From the NCBI RefSeq assembly GCF_014193515.1, contig NZ_BLXX01000006.1, positions 176,931 to 240,930 of the forward strand: 64,000 nt of DNA, read 5' to 3'. Position numbers and translations under genes: made by a program. The notes under the pieces are model-generated. The model made no database searches. It saw only the letters and a list, made by a program, of their open reading frames with translations, and was not told the DNA's origin. Positions 56,814-64,000 of the stretch are shown here, one piece after another. Positions within the stretch are counted from its first letter, which is position 1; the number at the start of each line of letters is the position of its first letter. This DNA comes from Geomonas silvestris (lineage in GTDB: Bacteria; Desulfobacterota; Desulfuromonadia; Geobacterales; Geobacteraceae).

Positions 56814-56951
56814 TTACGGATGACGCTGCCCGTTGGTTTTGTAGCGCGCCCAGTATGCCGTGCTGCGGGCCAAGTGCCGGTCCATGGGCCCTCTGTTCAA
56901 AATCGCCAGGACGGCGGCGTAGAATACGGCTGCACCAATGATTGTCAACAT
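56814..56951 (-). CDS. 45-residue membrane-anchored small protein
   Basis: ATG at 56951 with GGAGGAG 8 bases upstream, stop TAA at 56816-56814. The N-terminus MLTIIGAAVFYAAVLAIL is one hydrophobic helix. The rest is basic (RHLARSTAYWARYKTNGQRHP). Nothing about its function can be read. It lies tail to tail with the sigma-54 activator (8 bp apart) and downstream of the Lys-rich small gene. Confidence 0.55.
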   Translation of the reverse strand: MLTIIGAAVFYAAVLAILNRGPMDRHLARSTAYWARYKTNGQRHP

Positions 56952-57056
56952 AAGCTTAGCTCCTCCGGCACCTCGTTTACCGTGCGGGGGTGCCTTTCCC
57001 CGAAGCGTTGTGTCCCAAGCCCCTCCCTACCAAAAGCACGCGACAGGCAGGTCCGG

Positions 57057-57182
57057 TCAGACGGTAACCTTCAGGCCGGCCGTTTTTTCGTCCTTTTTGA
57101 GCTTCTTATCCGCCTTCTTCTCTTTTTGGGTCTTGGCTGGTGCCTTCTTGGAAGCCTTCTTGCTGTCCTTGCCTTTACTCAT
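57057..57182 (-). CDS. 41-residue lysine-rich small protein
   Basis: ATG at 57182 with AGGAG 6 bases upstream. The product begins MSKGKDSKKASKKAPAKTQK and is about 40 percent Lys, followed by KTAGLKVTV at the C-terminus. Low complexity, no signal peptide, probably disordered and nucleic-acid or ribosome binding. A longer frame upstream is spurious. The next small gene (56951) may be in the same transcript. Confidence 0.6.
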   Translation of the reverse strand: MSKGKDSKKASKKAPAKTQKEKKADKKLKKDEKTAGLKVTV

Positions 57183-57394
57183 GTCCGTCTCCTGGTACCG
57201 CGGGAAGTCGTTACTTCTGCACCAGTGAACTTGCAACGAGCGGGCCAGACGGAAGCGGATGCGAACCTGGGCGCGCAACAGGCCGCAAAGACGCGGGAAT
57301 TTCGAGGTAAGCCCCCTCTGCCCAGGAAAATCCGTCGCAAGGGACCGTCGCATGTCGCACTCCTGCCATATATGGCGGAGCAGCCGTGCGCCGC

Positions 57395-57505
57395 TTAGCT
57401 GGCAGCACGGTACCGGCGCAAGATGCCGTACTTGCGCATCCGGGCCAAAGGGTGCTGAGATGAGACCCCAAAAGTCCAGCCGCGGCCTTGCTTTCCCTCG
57501 GGTAG
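57395..57505 (-). pseudogene. C-terminal fragment of a sigma-54 activator (Fis helix-turn-helix)
   Basis: On the minus strand one frame reads KAAAGLLGSHLSTL. After a one-base shift the next reads ARMRKYGILRRYRAAS and a stop at 57397-57395. Together this matches the end of the intact activator at 54974-56806 ([25 protein letters not shown], split here). No AAA+ part remains upstream. It lies in the otherwise gene-free 57183-57693 stretch. Confidence 0.65.
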
Positions 57506-57693
57506 ACTAGACGGCAAGAGTTCGTGCCATTTTGGGTGGAACTACCAAGATTAACGTAACCGCGACGTGTGACGGAGATGTCGGCAGGCAGGGTGGCCTT
57601 CGGGACAGGAGGTGGCCAAGCAGGGGGGACCCACACCGGGGACGGCGCTGGGATAGAAAATCCGAATCGGTACAAGCCGCACCTGCAGGGGAT

Positions 57694-59031
57694 CTAGACC
57701 TCGATTCTGAACTCGGCGCCCCCTGGCACGTTACGCGCCGTGAGCCGCCCCTTCATGCTTTTTTCGATGATGGTCCGGGACATGAAGAGACCGATTCCGG
57801 TTCCCTTGTCGGGTCCCTTGGTGGTGAAGTAGGCATCGAAGATCCGGTCCAGGATCTCGTCGGGGATGCCGCCCGCGTTGTCGCTTATAGTGACCACCGA
57901 TCGCCCCCCAAGCATGGCCGCTTGGATGGAAATCCGGGGTGAGTCGACCTGACGCTCGACCAGCGCGTCCCTTGCATTGAGGAGGATATTGAGAAGCACC
58001 TGGGAATATTCGTTGGGAAAGCCCGTGGCAGTCGGGTCGGTTTCCTGCTGGAAATACACCGCGATCCCCTGGTCCTGCAACGTCTTTTGCACCAGGGAGA
58101 GGGTGCGCGCGATCACCTTGTTGACCCTGAAGGTGGTCGTTTCCTTATCGACCTTGAAAAGGTTGCGGAAAGCCTCGACGGTTTGCGACATGTGCTGGAC
58201 GAGAGCCATCGCTTTTTCTGAAGTTTCCTTCAGTACGTCGCCGCTTAGTTTGCCCACGGCATAAAACATCGGCAACTGCTGGATCATAAGCCCCAGGGAG
58301 TTCAGCGGCTGGTTCCACTGGTGGGCGATGTTGTTGATCATCTCGCCCATGACGGCTAGACGGTCCTGCAGTATTAACATTTCGTCTTTTTGACGCAGTT
58401 GCTCCACCGCCTTGGCGATGCGCAGTTCCAGGAATCTGTTCATTTCCTCGAGGTCCCGCCTTTTTTCGGCAAGTTCCCTCTCGGCACGCCGGCGCTCGGT
58501 TATGTCGATGACCGCGACGCGACACTCCTGGCCAGCGGCGTCGGGCACCACCTCGATCTGCAAAAAGAGCGTTTCCCCTCCTTCCGGGGAGAAAGGCATT
58601 TCGCAGGACAGTTTTGCCTGCAGCTCAAAGGCCCTGGCCAGGAAATCTGAGAAGAAAGGGCGCGCGCTGGTCGGCACGAAGGCACCCATGCGCCGCCTCG
58701 CAAGCCGGCCGCGCTCGACCCCCAAGAGGCTCGCTCCCATGAGGTTCGCCGCCTTGATGGCTCCGGACCGGTCCAGCGTGAAATAGCCCACCGGTGCGAA
58801 ATCGTAGAGGTCGGTGTACTTTTCGGAGATCCGGTCCGCCTCGTCCCGGGCCCGCATCAGCTCGGCATTTTGCAACTCGAGCTCGATCCGGTGCACCTCG
58901 AACTCATGGATGAGCCGCAGCATCTCTTCGGGGCTCCTGGGGACCTCGAGCTGCGCGGCCTTCTCCCGCAGACGCCCTTCGGCCCGGCGGCGCAGTTCCT
59001 CTGCCGTTATCAACCCTGCATCCTTAGACAT
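57694..59031 (-). CDS. PAS sensor histidine kinase, soluble
   Basis: 445 residues. A coiled-coil start (HEFEVHRIELELQNAELMRA) and PAS domain (YDFAPVGYFTLDRSGAIKAANL) resemble those of the sigma-54 activator nearby. A second coiled coil leads to the phospho-acceptor near H237 (NNIAHQWNQPLNSLG), then NILLNARDALVE, ISDNAGGIPDEI and GTGIGLFMSR. The HisKA type with HQWNQPLN is common in delta-proteobacterial kinases. It lies 50 bp downstream of the CheB-CheR fusion in the same direction and may work with it. Confidence 0.9.
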   Translation of the reverse strand: MSKDAGLITAEELRRRAEGRLREKAAQLEVPRSPEEMLRLIHEFEVHRIELELQNAELMRARDEADRISEKYTDLYDFAPVGYFTLDRSGAIKAANLMGASLLGVERGRLARRRMGAFVPTSARPFFSDFLARAFELQAKLSCEMPFSPEGGETLFLQIEVVPDAAGQECRVAVIDITERRRAERELAEKRRDLEEMNRFLELRIAKAVEQLRQKDEMLILQDRLAVMGEMINNIAHQWNQPLNSLGLMIQQLPMFYAVGKLSGDVLKETSEKAMALVQHMSQTVEAFRNLFKVDKETTTFRVNKVIARTLSLVQKTLQDQGIAVYFQQETDPTATGFPNEYSQVLLNILLNARDALVERQVDSPRISIQAAMLGGRSVVTISDNAGGIPDEILDRIFDAYFTTKGPDKGTGIGLFMSRTIIEKSMKGRLTARNVPGGAEFRIEV

Positions 59032-59081
59032 AACCTCGTGTCCCTCACCGGCAGGTACGCCCCTTACGCGCGGCAGCTGCG

Positions 59082-61718
59082 CTAGCTTCCGGTTTCCAGC
59101 CGTTTCATAAGTCGCGCATTCTCCTCGCGCAGTTCCGCCTCCAGCCTCTTGGCAGCCGTAATGTCCGAAAAGGTGATCACCACCCCGTCGATCACCTCAT
59201 CGATGGTCCGATAGGGCATGATGCGCACCAGGAACCAGCGCTTATCGACGGTGGCGACCTGCTTCTCCGAAAAGACCAGGGTGCGCAGCACCTCGTCCAC
59301 GTCCGCGACCAATTCAGGGTACACCAGGTGATTCACGATGTCGTCAAGGGGCCTCCCCACATCCCCGGGGATCAGCTTGAACAGCTTCTCGACTCCCTTG
59401 GTGTAGCGGCGTATACGGCAACGGGAATCCAGGAAAACGGTGAGTATCTCCGTACTGTTCAGAAGGTTCCTCATGTCGTTGTTGGTCCGCGCCAGCTCGC
59501 CCATCTTGGACTGCTGTTCGGCATTCACCGTCTGCAGCTCTTCGTTTAAGGACTGCAGCTCTTCCCGCGACGTGGTCAGCTCCTCGTTGGTGGACTGCAG
59601 CTCCTCGTTGGTGGACTGCAACTCTTCGTTGGCGGACTTGAGCTCTTCCTGGGACGATTGCATCTCCTCGCGGGAGACCTGCAGTTTTTCCGACAGGTGC
59701 TGGAGTTCCCGCTCCAGTTCCTGCACCCTGTCGCAGGTCTCGGAAATGGCGCCGGAGCGGGGCCTCCTTTTCCTGTTCTCGAGCACCGGCCGATCCTTGA
59801 ACACCACCATCACCAGACCCCGAAGCGCCTGCGGCTCCTCGACGGTCTGAACGATGATGTCGACATCCTGGCTGCCGGGGCCCTCCCCGAGCTTGAGCGC
59901 CGGGGCTGTCACCGCCTCCTTCTGCCTGAGCGCCTTCTCGAAGGCGACCCCCAGCTCGAAGCGCAGCCCCTTGCGGACCATGGCGAAGATGTTCCAGTTG
60001 GCCTTGCCGGCCGCAGGCTCGAGATACTTGCCCGTTCGCCCGCTTATGTAGAGGATGTCGCCTTTGCCGTTGACCAGCACTGCTGGAGGGGAAAAGCTCT
60101 GCAGCAACAACTGGTCGGCGAGCGCCTGGAGGTTGTCTGCGGGCTTCGCCACGATGGTTTCCTTATGAACTCCGGACAGGGCCGGGACCAAGGCGGGAGG
60201 AAAGGCCAGCGGCTCCAGTGGCAAGGCGGATTCGCGCCGCTGAAAAAGCCGCGCCTTGAGGTTTAAGGGGGTAAAGAGCTCGCCGCTGCTGTTCAGCGAC
60301 TCCGCACTCCCAAGGAACAGGATGCCGCCCGGTTTCAGGACATAGTGGAATATCGGAAGGAGCTGTCTTTGGACCTCCGGAGTCAAGTATATCAACAGGT
60401 TGCGGCAGGCCAAAAGGTCCAGCTTGGTAAAGGGGGGATCCATGATGAGGTTTTGCGTAGCGAAGGTGACGGCGCCGCGGATCTCCTTGCCGACCCGGTA
60501 GCCGTTCTCCTCCTTAGTGAAGAACCGGTGCAACCGTTCGGATGACACGTCCGACGCGATGTTGGCCGGGTAACTTCCTTGACGGGCACGGTCTATGGCG
60601 TCGCGGTCCAGATCGGTGGCAAAGATCTGCAGCTGGAACTTCTCCGCGGCATGGCTCCGCTCCAGGGCCTCCCTAAACACTATCGCCAGCGAATAGGCCT
60701 CCTCTCCGGTGGAGCAGCCCGCCGACCATACCCTCAGCACCCCGCCCTGCCGCTCGGCCAGCAGCGCCGGGAGGGCCTCGTCCCGCAGGAACTCCCAAGC
60801 AGTCCCATCCCGGAAGAAGTTAGTGACCCCGATCAGAAGCTCGTTGAAGAGCAGATCGAGCTCCTGAGGGTTTCCCTGCAGGTAGCGGACATAGGTGACG
60901 AGCCGGTCGATTTGATGGATCCCCATGCGCCGCTCGATGCGGCGGTACACGGTGTTTTTCTTGTACGGGGAAAAATCGTGGCCGGTCTTGGCTCGCAGCA
61001 GGATGAGCACCTTCTCCAGGGAGCTTTGGTCCTTCTCCTCCTGCGCCCCTTCCACCTTGGCGATCAGCTGGGAGTGGCGCAGGTATTCGGCGATCTTGCC
61101 AGGCAGCTCCTGTGCCGGTGCCACCAGGTCGGCAAGTCCTGCATCGATGGCGCTTCTGGGCATGCTGTCGAACTTAGCGGTCTCGGGCTTCTGGACCAGC
61201 CCGAGACCGGCCTTTTCCTTGATGGCCCTTAGCCCCGCGGTACCGTCCGACCCCATGCCGGAGAGGATCACGCCGACGCTATGCTGCTGTCGGTCCTCGG
61301 CCAGGGAGCGCAGGAAGAAGTCGATGGGGAGCCTCAGGCCGCGCGGCGCCGTCGGCTCGAACAGGTGCAAGATCCCGTGCAAAATCGACATGTCCCGGTT
61401 GGGAGGGATCACATAGACGCAGTTCGGCCTGACCCGCATCCGGTCTTTCACCTGATATACCGTCATGCCGCTGGCACGTTGCAGCAGCTCAGGCAAGAGC
61501 CCCTGATGCGTCGGGTCCAGGTGCTGGATGACGACGAATGCCATGCCGCTGTCCGGCGGTACGCCCCGCAGGAACTGCTCCAGGGCCTCCAGTCCTCCCG
61601 CTGAGGCGCCGACGCCGACAATGGGGAAGGAGAGTTCCCGCGGGCTGGCAACTGCCTGTTCCGCAGCATCGCAGGGGGTGCTTCTTGAGCTGGACGTCTT
61701 TGTCTTGATTCTTTTCAT
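59082..61718 (-). CDS. CheB-CheR-PAS fusion signalling protein
   Basis: 878 residues from ATG 61718 (a TTG at 61727 is possible). The CheB methylesterase domain has GVGASAGGLEAL (Ser), QHLDPTHQG (His) and SGMGSDGTAG (Asp). The CheR methyltransferase domain has GVTNFFRD, WSAGCSTGEEAYSLA (about 336) and CRNLLIYL. A long coiled coil of repeated ELQSTNEEL units (about 640-735) precedes a PAS domain (about 740-865). No kinase domain is present; the kinase follows as a separate gene. Confidence 0.9.
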   Translation of the reverse strand: MKRIKTKTSSSRSTPCDAAEQAVASPRELSFPIVGVGASAGGLEALEQFLRGVPPDSGMAFVVIQHLDPTHQGLLPELLQRASGMTVYQVKDRMRVRPNCVYVIPPNRDMSILHGILHLFEPTAPRGLRLPIDFFLRSLAEDRQQHSVGVILSGMGSDGTAGLRAIKEKAGLGLVQKPETAKFDSMPRSAIDAGLADLVAPAQELPGKIAEYLRHSQLIAKVEGAQEEKDQSSLEKVLILLRAKTGHDFSPYKKNTVYRRIERRMGIHQIDRLVTYVRYLQGNPQELDLLFNELLIGVTNFFRDGTAWEFLRDEALPALLAERQGGVLRVWSAGCSTGEEAYSLAIVFREALERSHAAEKFQLQIFATDLDRDAIDRARQGSYPANIASDVSSERLHRFFTKEENGYRVGKEIRGAVTFATQNLIMDPPFTKLDLLACRNLLIYLTPEVQRQLLPIFHYVLKPGGILFLGSAESLNSSGELFTPLNLKARLFQRRESALPLEPLAFPPALVPALSGVHKETIVAKPADNLQALADQLLLQSFSPPAVLVNGKGDILYISGRTGKYLEPAAGKANWNIFAMVRKGLRFELGVAFEKALRQKEAVTAPALKLGEGPGSQDVDIIVQTVEEPQALRGLVMVVFKDRPVLENRKRRPRSGAISETCDRVQELERELQHLSEKLQVSREEMQSSQEELKSANEELQSTNEELQSTNEELTTSREELQSLNEELQTVNAEQQSKMGELARTNNDMRNLLNSTEILTVFLDSRCRIRRYTKGVEKLFKLIPGDVGRPLDDIVNHLVYPELVADVDEVLRTLVFSEKQVATVDKRWFLVRIMPYRTIDEVIDGVVITFSDITAAKRLEAELREENARLMKRLETGS

Positions 61719-61742
61719 GTGAACCAATATAGCACTGCTTTA

Positions 61743-62305
61743 TTAAAAGTCTCGAAAATTCAGCATAAGCCCCAACAACCCTCCGGAGTTTTTCCTGCTG
61801 ACCCGGGCATTCGTCATCCTGGAGTCGATGATCCGCGAGCTGACCCGGACCACAACTAGCTGCAGTCGTTTCGCGAGCAGGTCTCCCGCCTGACGGCCAA
61901 GCACTTTAGCGCGGCTCGCATCGAGGAAAAAACGGTTAGACTCGCCCGTGACCGCCCTGAAGCGCTTAAACCATTCTCTCGCCACAGTTTCGAAGGTGTT
62001 TTCCCCTTCGGCAACTTGTGCCGCTTTCTCGGCCTTTCTGGCCACACCGGGGTCTTCTCCCCTGGCGATCATTTCCCTTGCTTGATCTCGTGATTTGCGG
62101 GCCTCGGAAAGAGAGACCGCGGGATAAGCGCCGAAGGAGAGCTTTTTCTCCTTGTCGGCGAAGCGGCATTTGAAGTACCAAAGCTTTCCGCCCGTGGGGT
62201 GATCAAGAGGTACGGCCCCCCGCCATCGAAAAGTTTGTACTTTCTTGGGGCCGGTTTCGACCGGGATATCTGGATATCTGAAAGAGGAGGAATCCTTTTA
62301 GGCAT
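61743..62305 (-). pseudogene. tyrosine integrase remnant, N-terminal arm-binding domain only
   Basis: The minus strand from ATG 62305 reads ISRSKPAPRKYKLFDGGGPYLLITP, split here into recognisable blocks KPAPRKYKLFDGGG and YLLITP. After a one-base shift near 62192 it continues GGKLWYFKCRFADKEKKLSFG, AYPAVSLSEARKSRDQAREM and ENTFETVAREWFKRF. This is the DUF4102 arm domain of tRNA-site integrases. Homology stops after about 115 residues and the catalytic domain is absent. The frame runs on to a TAA at 61743. It lies 180 bp from the tRNA-Leu 3' end, the usual place for such an integrase. Confidence 0.85.
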
Positions 62306-62388
62306 GAGTCTTTACCTCCTTTTGGGGGCCTTTTTTGTGCCCTTTGGGGCAGGCCCCCATGGATCTCCTGGACTACAGTAGACCTCCA

Positions 62389-62498
62389 GAGACCTTGGTG
62401 GACCATACCAACAGAAAAGGCCCTGATTTCTCAGGGCCTTTTCTGTTTCTTAAACCTATGTAACCTTCCAAAAACTAGCTGGTGGTACCGGAGGCCGG
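62389..62498. repeat. direct repeat, right copy, joined to tRNA-Leu
   Basis: Partner of 40554-40664, in the same orientation. The last 19 bases (62480-62498) include the 3' end of the intact tRNA-Leu gene with its encoded CCA. The pair brackets 21.8 kb. Confidence 0.85.
62412..62448. terminator. hairpin terminator downstream of tRNA-Leu
   Basis: CAGAAAAGGCCCT and AGGGCCTTTTCTG pair around GATTTCTC, followed by TTTCTT. It serves the leftward tRNA-Leu transcript and rightward transcripts and is duplicated at 40576-40613. Confidence 0.85.
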
Positions 62499-62567
62499 GG
62501 TCGAACCGGCACGGATTGCTCCGCTGGATTTTGAGTCCAGTGCGTCTACCAATTTCACCACTCCGGC
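62483..62567 (-). tRNA. tRNA-Leu (anticodon CAA)
   Basis: 85 bases including an encoded CCA. The acceptor arms GCCGGAG and CTCCGGT pair with one G-U. The anticodon stem CTGGA/TCCAG holds the loop CTCAAAA (anticodon CAA). A long variable arm and the T arm with GGTTCGACCC mark a class II tRNA. Its 3' half is the target of the integrated elements. Confidence 0.95.
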
Positions 62568-62579
62568 AAGTGTCCGCGG

Positions 62580-62608
62580 AGTATACCCAATGGTTTTGCC
62601 AAGGTCAA
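62580..62608 (-). promoter_or_regulatory. promoter of tRNA-Leu
   Basis: On the minus strand TTGACC (62608-62603), 17 bp, TATACT (62585-62580), ending 12 bases before the tRNA. Confidence 0.75.
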
Positions 62609-62642
62609 GAATGAAATTGGCAAAGGGTACCGTAAAAAATTA

Positions 62643-62671
62643 TTGACAGCCCACTTGCCCGATGTTATAAA
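62643..62671 (+). promoter_or_regulatory. promoter of tRNA-Ala copy 1
   Basis: TTGACA (62643-62648), 17 bp, TATAAA (62666-62671), 15 bases ahead of the tRNA. Confidence 0.8.
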
Positions 62672-62686
62672 CGGAACTCCTTTGAT

Positions 62687-62762
<76 letters not shown>

Positions 62763-62773
62763 TCACTTACCAC

Positions 62774-62807
62774 AAGCATCTGAGACTCAACTCTTGGATG
62801 CTTTTTT
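62774..62807 (+). terminator. terminator of tRNA-Ala copy 1
   Basis: AAGCATC and GGATGCTT form a stem followed by a run of six T. The same hairpin follows copy 2. Confidence 0.8.
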
Positions 62808-62845
62808 GTTGAAAGCAGCAGAGGGCGTCTCTACTTCAATTAGTA

Positions 62846-62874
62846 TTGACAACGAGACAACCAAATGGTACAAG
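62846..62874 (+). promoter_or_regulatory. promoter of tRNA-Ala copy 2
   Basis: TTGACA (62846-62851), 17 bp, TACAAG (62869-62874). The spacer differs from that of copy 1, so this promoter was not simply copied with the tRNA or has since diverged. Confidence 0.65.
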
Positions 62875-62887
62875 TTGGAACTTCGAT

Positions 62888-62963
<76 letters not shown>

Positions 62964-62974
62964 TCACTTACCAC

Positions 62975-63009
62975 AAGCATCTGAGACTCAACTCTTGGAT
63001 GCTTTTTTT
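62975..63009 (+). terminator. terminator of tRNA-Ala copy 2
   Basis: Same stem as after copy 1 (AAGCATC with GGATGCTT) followed by seven T. Confidence 0.8.
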
Positions 63010-63182
63010 CGTTTTCGATCCTCTTCCCTCGATTTGCCAATACCCATCTAGCGTCCCCCGCTGCCGGAAAAAATCCCGAACTGCTTTAACATAAAGACGA
63101 CGCTTCCCGCTGTCCCAGCGCCCAGCGGTTGTGCAGCAAGCCCCTGGGCCGTCTCAGTGCTACCGCACACCTGGAGGGTCCA

Positions 63183-63646
63183 TGAACGAGACTCCCAAGA
63201 TAGTCCCCCCCCCTGTACTGCGAGCCAGATCACCCTGGTGCGTGCGTGGCTCACTGCAGCAGGAGCGTCACGTCAACGTCTCTATTCAGCCGGCATTGAC
63301 GGCAACCGGCGACCCTACCCTCATCAAGATCGCCCTGCGCAAGTTGTTCAGCAACGCCTGGAAGTACACCACCGGCAGATCTCCTGCCGTGATAGAGTTT
63401 GCAGCGAGCCCCGAAGGAAAGGCCTTCCTGATGCGCGACAACGGCGTCGGCTTTGATCCTGCCGACGCCGCCAGGTTGTTCCACCCCTTCCAGCACCTGC
63501 ACGACAACGACCGCCTGGCAGGTTAGGGCACCGGTCTTACCTGCGTGCGGCGCATAATCGAACGCCACAGCGGCAGGATCTGGGCCTGGGGAATCCCCGG
63601 GAAAGGGGCCATCTTCTACTTCACGCTGCAGGAGTGCGGCTCGTAG
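63183..63646 (+). pseudogene. histidine kinase ATPase-domain remnant with in-frame stop
   Basis: The frame reads HVNVSIQPALTATGDPTLIK, LFSNAWKYTTG (N box), FLMRDNGVGFDPADAARLF (G1), then a TAG at 63524-63526 and, in the same frame, GTGLTCVRRIIERHSGRIWA and GAIFYFTLQECGS to a TAG at 63644-63646. The normal motif would read through at the stop. No PAS or HisKA part is upstream; the first about 25 residues are unrelated. This is a truncated, inactivated kinase end. Confidence 0.75.
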
Positions 63647-63653
63647 CTCGCAC

Positions 63654-63941
63654 CTATTCCCCCTTCACCGCCTCCTTGGTCTTTTCCCCTGCCCTTTTCA
63701 CGGTCTTGCCGGTTTCGGTGCCGGCCTTTTTCAGCGCCTTTCCCGTCTTCTTCGCTGCCTTTTTAAGCTCATGTCCCGTTTTCTGGCCGGCTTTTTTGAT
63801 CTCGTGACCACCCCCCTGACGGTTCTCCTTGACACCCTGACCGGTGTCCTCCGTGTTCTGTGACGCGGTTTCTGCGCCGCAGGTCAAGACGCCGGCAAGA
63901 AGCAGCGCCGGCAGCATCGCGCTCACTGATTTCACACGCAT
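63654..63941 (-). CDS. small exported protein of KTG/KKA repeats
   Basis: 95 residues with AAGGAGG 7 bases ahead of the ATG. The N-terminus (MRVKSVSAMLPALLLAGVLT, then C) is a signal sequence, possibly a lipoprotein although the lipobox VLTC is poor. From residue 47 an imperfect 11-residue unit (KKAGQKTGHEL, KKAAKKTGKAL, KKAGTETGKTV, KRAGEKTKEAV) repeats about four times, giving a charged amphipathic helix like LEA or apolipoprotein-type proteins. An envelope or stress role is a guess. Confidence 0.65.
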   Translation of the reverse strand: MRVKSVSAMLPALLLAGVLTCGAETASQNTEDTGQGVKENRQGGGHEIKKAGQKTGHELKKAAKKTGKALKKAGTETGKTVKRAGEKTKEAVKGE

Positions 63942-64000
63942 CGCTAAACCTCCTTAACTCTCTTCGTTGTTCTTCCCCGCCACAGGACCTGCGCCAGCTG

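Noticed and set aside
57211-57675. 154-codon minus-strand gene
   Set aside because: Only the segment AAAGLLGSHLSTL has meaning, as part of the Fis-domain remnant. The rest has no start site or family.

Overview
The window looks like a Geobacteraceae chromosome (Geobacter, Citrifermentans or Geomonas type). The clues are high GC with long antisense open frames, GEMM riboswitches of the class found in Geobacter ahead of a heme-c gene with a Pro-Thr linker, an indolepyruvate oxidoreductase plus phenylacetate-CoA ligase plus branched-chain-type ABC transporter cluster, many PAS sensor proteins, and CheB/CheR-type fusions. This is inferred from gene content; no database search was possible.

Left part (1-16 kb). 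A small accessory patch sits at the edge: an AlpA-like helix-turn-helix end, a ribbon-helix-helix protein and an orphan. An MFS transporter and a VOC protein follow. A leftward cluster then runs from about 15.4 to 3.2 kb: iorA-iorB, paaK, a double-ACT protein, two paralogous periplasmic binding proteins, livH-livM-livG-livF, a second paaK and a monoheme cytochrome. It probably takes up and activates aromatic acids or aromatic amino-acid derivatives through aryl-CoA. Three gaps in this cluster carry inverted arrays of degenerate heptamers around a short core, a MITE-like pattern.

Middle (16-31 kb). Housekeeping and envelope genes: YvlD-like membrane protein, methyltransferase, DUF72 protein, orphan GspG-like pseudopilin, zinc-ribbon membrane protein, TcdA, a PAS histidine kinase, a MacA-MacB-TolC-type efflux operon (ATPase and permease split), a PAP2 phosphatase, Fe/Mn superoxide dismutase and a duplicated outer-membrane barrel.

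30.5-40.7 kb. A glycosyl-transfer set (GtrA, a GT-C protein, a GtrB-like GT2, a PMT-family mannosyltransferase with extra sugar-binding-like domains), then a Pro-Thr-rich c-type cytochrome (PgcA-like). The cytochrome is transcribed through three intact tandem GEMM riboswitches, each followed by its own terminator. A fourth, decayed copy lies upstream of the promoter. The A at the specificity position suggests 3',3'-cGAMP (cAG) rather than c-di-GMP. A TolC-SPOR fusion diverges from it.

40.7-62.5 kb. This block is bounded by a direct repeat of about 110 bp that ends in the 3' end of tRNA-Leu(CAA). A frameshifted, catalytic-domain-less tyrosine integrase lies next to the tRNA, so the block reads as a decayed tRNA-Leu island. 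It holds a giant cyclic beta-1,2-glucan synthase, a broken diguanylate cyclase, an Mg-type P-ATPase, a sigma-54 activator, two very small genes, a PAS kinase and a CheB-CheR-PAS fusion. A shorter tRNA-end trace at 30.53 kb suggests that 30.5-40.7 kb is a second, older insertion at the same site.

Right edge. tRNA-Leu, two identical tRNA-Ala(GGC) genes each with its own promoter and terminator, a kinase remnant with an in-frame stop, and a small repetitive exported protein.
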